64,000 nucleotides of DNA from Curtobacterium sp. MCPF17_002 (GTDB lineage Bacteria; Actinomycetota; Actinomycetes; Actinomycetales; Microbacteriaceae), in the NCBI RefSeq assembly GCF_003234115.2, contig NZ_CP126251.1, forward strand, positions 930,001-994,000, in the 5' to 3' direction. Made by a program: the position numbers and the translations under genes. Shown one piece after another: positions 61,877 to 64,000 of the stretch (the stretch's first letter is position 1; the number at the start of each line of letters is the position of its first letter). The notes under the pieces were generated by a model. That model was not told where the DNA came from, made no database searches, and was given only the letters and a program-made list of their open reading frames with translations.

Positions 61877-62875
61877 TCAGCCGTGTCGACGCTCGGTCGA
61901 CGACAGCAGCTGCTCGACCTCGCCGATCTCCATCGTCTCCGGTGACACCGACTGCAGCGGCGCACCGCTCGGGGCGTGCACCGCGTCGACCAGCCGGTGC
62001 ATCATCGCGACCGCGTCGTCGACGACCTCGGTGCTCTTCGCCTGGACGCCGTGCAGGAGCCACTGCGCCGTCTCGAGCTCGTGGTGCACCCGCGCGCGCT
62101 GCGCGAGCTGCCGGTCACGGCCGCCGCCGTTCGCCTCGTAGGCGCTGAGCACCGTGTCGAACGCGTCCTTCCGGCCGGCGAGCACCCACGCGAGGTCCTT
62201 CGCCGGGTCGCCGAGCCGCAGCTCGCCCCAGTCGATGACCCCGGAGACCGCGTCGCCGTCGACGAGGATCGTCGGCGTGCCGAGCGAACCGTGCACGACG
62301 GTCGGCGTGAACTGCCAGAGCTGCTGGTCGCGGGCCGCACCCTCCCAGCGCTCCTTGAGCGCGGCCGGGACGAGCTTCGTGGCGACGGCGCGGTCCATCA
62401 CCGAGACGGCGGACCGCAGCACCTCGAAGGGCGTCAGCGACGGCAGGCCGGCGTCCGTGACGAAGCTCGTCGGCAGCTGGTGGATCGCGGCGACCGCACG
62501 GCCGACACTGGTGGCGAGCTCGGGCCGCTCGACGAGCGTCCCGAGGGTCGGGTGCGAGCCCGGCAGGAAGGTGGTGACGATGGCGCGCGTCGAGCCGATC
62601 GGCGCCTGACCGCGGTACTCGGCCACACCGAACGGGAGGCGCGTGCGGATCCCGGCGCTCAGCGCACGGATCGCGACGAGGTCGGCCGACTGCCGGGCCT
62701 CGGCCCGCTGGTTGCGTGGACGGCGGATCGCCGTCTCGGCGCCGTCGGCGTCGCGGAGGACGGCCGACTCGTAGTCCCCGGACGCTGCCGAGCCGAGCGT
62801 GCGCGTGCCCGTGACGACGAGGCCTGGGACGGCCGTGGTGGCCAACGCGGCTAGAGTGAACTGGGATCCCGCCAT
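61877..62875 (-). CDS. APH-family (aminoglycoside phosphotransferase-like) kinase
   Basis: The 332-residue protein kinase-fold protein has the catalytic loop VVHGSLGTPTILVDGDAVSGVIDWGELRLGDPAKDLAWV (about 205-245; the 'HGDLxxxN' loop is HGSLGTPT, so the catalytic Asp is replaced by Ser and Asn by Thr). DFG-like IDWGE is present. The N-lobe has AIRRPRNQRAEARQSAD instead of a clear lysine. This suggests a degenerate or altered kinase; no antibiotic resistance should be assumed. ATG 62875 has TACCCT seven bases upstream. It converges with adnB and its counterpart is next to adnB and nudC in relatives. Confidence 0.8.
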   Translation of the reverse strand: MAGSQFTLAALATTAVPGLVVTGTRTLGSAASGDYESAVLRDADGAETAIRRPRNQRAEARQSADLVAIRALSAGIRTRLPFGVAEYRGQAPIGSTRAIVTTFLPGSHPTLGTLVERPELATSVGRAVAAIHQLPTSFVTDAGLPSLTPFEVLRSAVSVMDRAVATKLVPAALKERWEGAARDQQLWQFTPTVVHGSLGTPTILVDGDAVSGVIDWGELRLGDPAKDLAWVLAGRKDAFDTVLSAYEANGGGRDRQLAQRARVHHELETAQWLLHGVQAKSTEVVDDAVAMMHRLVDAVHAPSGAPLQSVSPETMEIGEVEQLLSSTERRHG

Positions 62876-62995
62876 GCCCCTCAGGGTAGGTCCACAGCCC
62901 CCGGTCGAGCGTGCGCCACGCTGGCCCGCGACAGCCCCGGACCGCGCACGGCGCCCCGCACTCCAGACCTGATCCGACCCGAGGAGCCCCCTGCC

Positions 62996-63931
62996 GTGAC
63001 CGTCGAGTTCGCCAGCCGGCTCCCGCTCTCCCGAAACGAACTCGACCGCGACGGCGAGTTCCGCACGACCCCCGACCTCGAACGGGTCCTCCGTGCGGAC
63101 CCCGCGACCCGGTTCCTGCCCCTGCATGGGTCCGAGATGCTCCGGAACGACGACGGCACGCTCCGTTTCGTCTCCGCCGCGGAGGTCCCCGAGGACACCG
63201 TGACGCTCTACCTCGGCCGCGCGGTGTCCGATGCGCCGGACGCCCCCGCCGGCACCCGCTTCGTCGCGGCCTTCGTCGACCCGGCGACCGCGACGGCGAT
63301 CGAGCCGGACGACGACGCATGGCAGAGCCTGCGCATGTTCGGCACCGAACTCTCCCCGCGCGACCAGGGCCTGGCGGTCGAGGCCGTCGCGATGGCGAAC
63401 TGGCACGCCGTGCACGGCTTCTCGCCGCGCACCGGGTCCCCGACCGACGTCGTCACCGGCGGCTGGGTCCGCCGCGACCCCGAGGGACACGAGCACTTCC
63501 CCCGCACCGACGCCGCGGTGATCGTCGGGGTGACCGACGCCGACGACCGCATCCTGCTCGGCTCGAACGCGGCGTGGGACGCGAACCGGTACTCGCTCCT
63601 CGCGGGTTTCGTCGAGCCGGGGGAGTCGCTGGAGGACGCCGTCCGGCGTGAGGTCTGGGAAGAGTCCGGGGTCCACGTGGAAGAGCCCGAGTACCTCGGG
63701 TCCCAGCCGTGGCCGTTCCCCGCGTCCCTCATGGTCGGCTTCCGTGCCCGCGCGGTCGACGGCGACCCGAACACCGCTCGGCCCGACGGGGTGGAGATCC
63801 TCGACGTCCGCTGGTTCTCGCGCGACGAGATCCGTGAGCGTGCCGGCGACACCCTGCTCCTGCCGGGGAGGACCTCGATCGCCCGCGCCATCATCGAAGA
63901 GTGGTACGGCGGGCCGCTGGATCTGCCGTGA
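62996..63931 (+). CDS. nudC: NudC-like NUDIX hydrolase lacking zinc ligands
   Basis: The 311-residue protein has a NudC-type N-domain and a NUDIX box: GFVEPGESLEDAV then REVWEESGV (about residues 203-225; the GX5EX7REUXEEXGU pattern is complete). The family signature SQPWPFPASLMVGF is at about 238-251. NudC cleaves NADH and NAD-capped RNA. The zinc-ribbon cysteines seen in many members are replaced (ANWHAVHGFSPRTGSPT, WVRRDPEGHEHFPRT). GTG 62996 follows GAGGAG at 62981-62986. Confidence 0.9.
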   Translation: MTVEFASRLPLSRNELDRDGEFRTTPDLERVLRADPATRFLPLHGSEMLRNDDGTLRFVSAAEVPEDTVTLYLGRAVSDAPDAPAGTRFVAAFVDPATATAIEPDDDAWQSLRMFGTELSPRDQGLAVEAVAMANWHAVHGFSPRTGSPTDVVTGGWVRRDPEGHEHFPRTDAAVIVGVTDADDRILLGSNAAWDANRYSLLAGFVEPGESLEDAVRREVWEESGVHVEEPEYLGSQPWPFPASLMVGFRARAVDGDPNTARPDGVEILDVRWFSRDEIRERAGDTLLLPGRTSIARAIIEEWYGGPLDLP

Positions 63932-64000
63932 GCGACGGCGCGCGCGGGTCGGGGCGCGGGCCCGGGCCGGGGCCGGGGCCGGGGTCCGGGTCGGGGTCGC
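63932..64000. other. GC-rich low-complexity end of window
   Basis: From 63950 the sequence is a run of GGGCCG/GGGTCG-type hexamers on the plus strand. It may be intergenic or the start of a gene with simple repeats; the window ends before this can be decided. Confidence 0.5.

Noticed and set aside
61877-62875. Aminoglycoside or macrolide resistance kinase
   Set aside because: Catalytic residues are altered and the gene lies in a conserved chromosomal order.

Overview
The window is high-GC actinobacterial DNA. Protein similarity and gene order point to Microbacteriaceae, most likely Curtobacterium or a close relative. This is inferred from gene content, from GC-rich codon use with many GTG starts, and from conserved gene order. 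No rRNA or tRNA gene, CRISPR array, transposase or complete prophage was seen. Almost every base belongs to an ordinary chromosomal gene, and intergenic gaps are short.

Layout. 1-2 kb: a slightly accessory-looking strip holding the end of a TacT-like acetyltransferase, two proteins of unknown function and a DUF2335-like membrane protein. 2-9.6 kb: an SSB-like OB protein, an HD hydrolase, an isocitrate-lyase/PEP-mutase family enzyme, a MalY-type aminotransferase, two GNAT acetyltransferases, a LysR regulator, an FBP-domain zinc protein and a BlaI/M56 pair. 9.6-14.4 kb: a tandem glycine riboswitch driving gcvT-gcvH-gcvP. 14.5-16.5 kb: an S9 peptidase. 16.8-24 kb: a peptide-type ABC importer (lipoprotein, two permeases, fused double ATPase), interrupted by a PH-domain gene on the opposite strand. 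24-26.7 kb: a repeat block, a second PH-domain protein, a peroxiredoxin and a CPBP protease. 26.8-43 kb: typA, an M20 amidohydrolase, a lipoprotein, a PIG-L deacetylase fused to a membrane domain, ferredoxin, dapC, gltA, dapD, dapE, a GT-C-like membrane protein, an AI-2E exporter, DUF3117, an AAA ATPase, an O-methyltransferase and tatB. 43-49 kb: a GH18 chitinase, a methyltransferase, mrp, DUF1003, an MgtE-N/CBS protein and a YflT-type stress protein. 49-64 kb: a GNAT, aminopeptidase P, a PHP phosphoesterase, a DEAD-box helicase, a ferritin-like protein, DUF3107, the AdnA/AdnB helicase-nuclease pair, an APH-family kinase and a NudC-like hydrolase.

How they work together. dapC, dapD and dapE are three steps of the succinylase branch to diaminopimelate and lysine. 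The gcv operon cleaves glycine and is switched on by glycine. The ABC importer and several peptidases suggest peptide use. AdnAB resects double-strand breaks. From memory, gene order resembles two Mycobacterium tuberculosis blocks: Rv1165-Rv1232 (typA, mshB, fdxC, dapC, dapD, dapE, DUF3117, methyltransferase, tatB, mrp, MgtE-N) and Rv3199-Rv3211 (nudC, adnAB, DUF3107, ferritin-like, rhlE).

Non-coding structure is the most unusual part. About 25 genes carry a TANNNT hexamer six to eight bases before the start codon, the signature of leaderless transcripts. A dispersed palindrome with core CTGGAGGCGCGGTGCCAG recurs across the window. Three inverted repeats built on GAGCGGGCGAAATACC stand in a row downstream of gltA. 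Short tandem repeats sit at or just beyond the 3' ends of at least seven genes.
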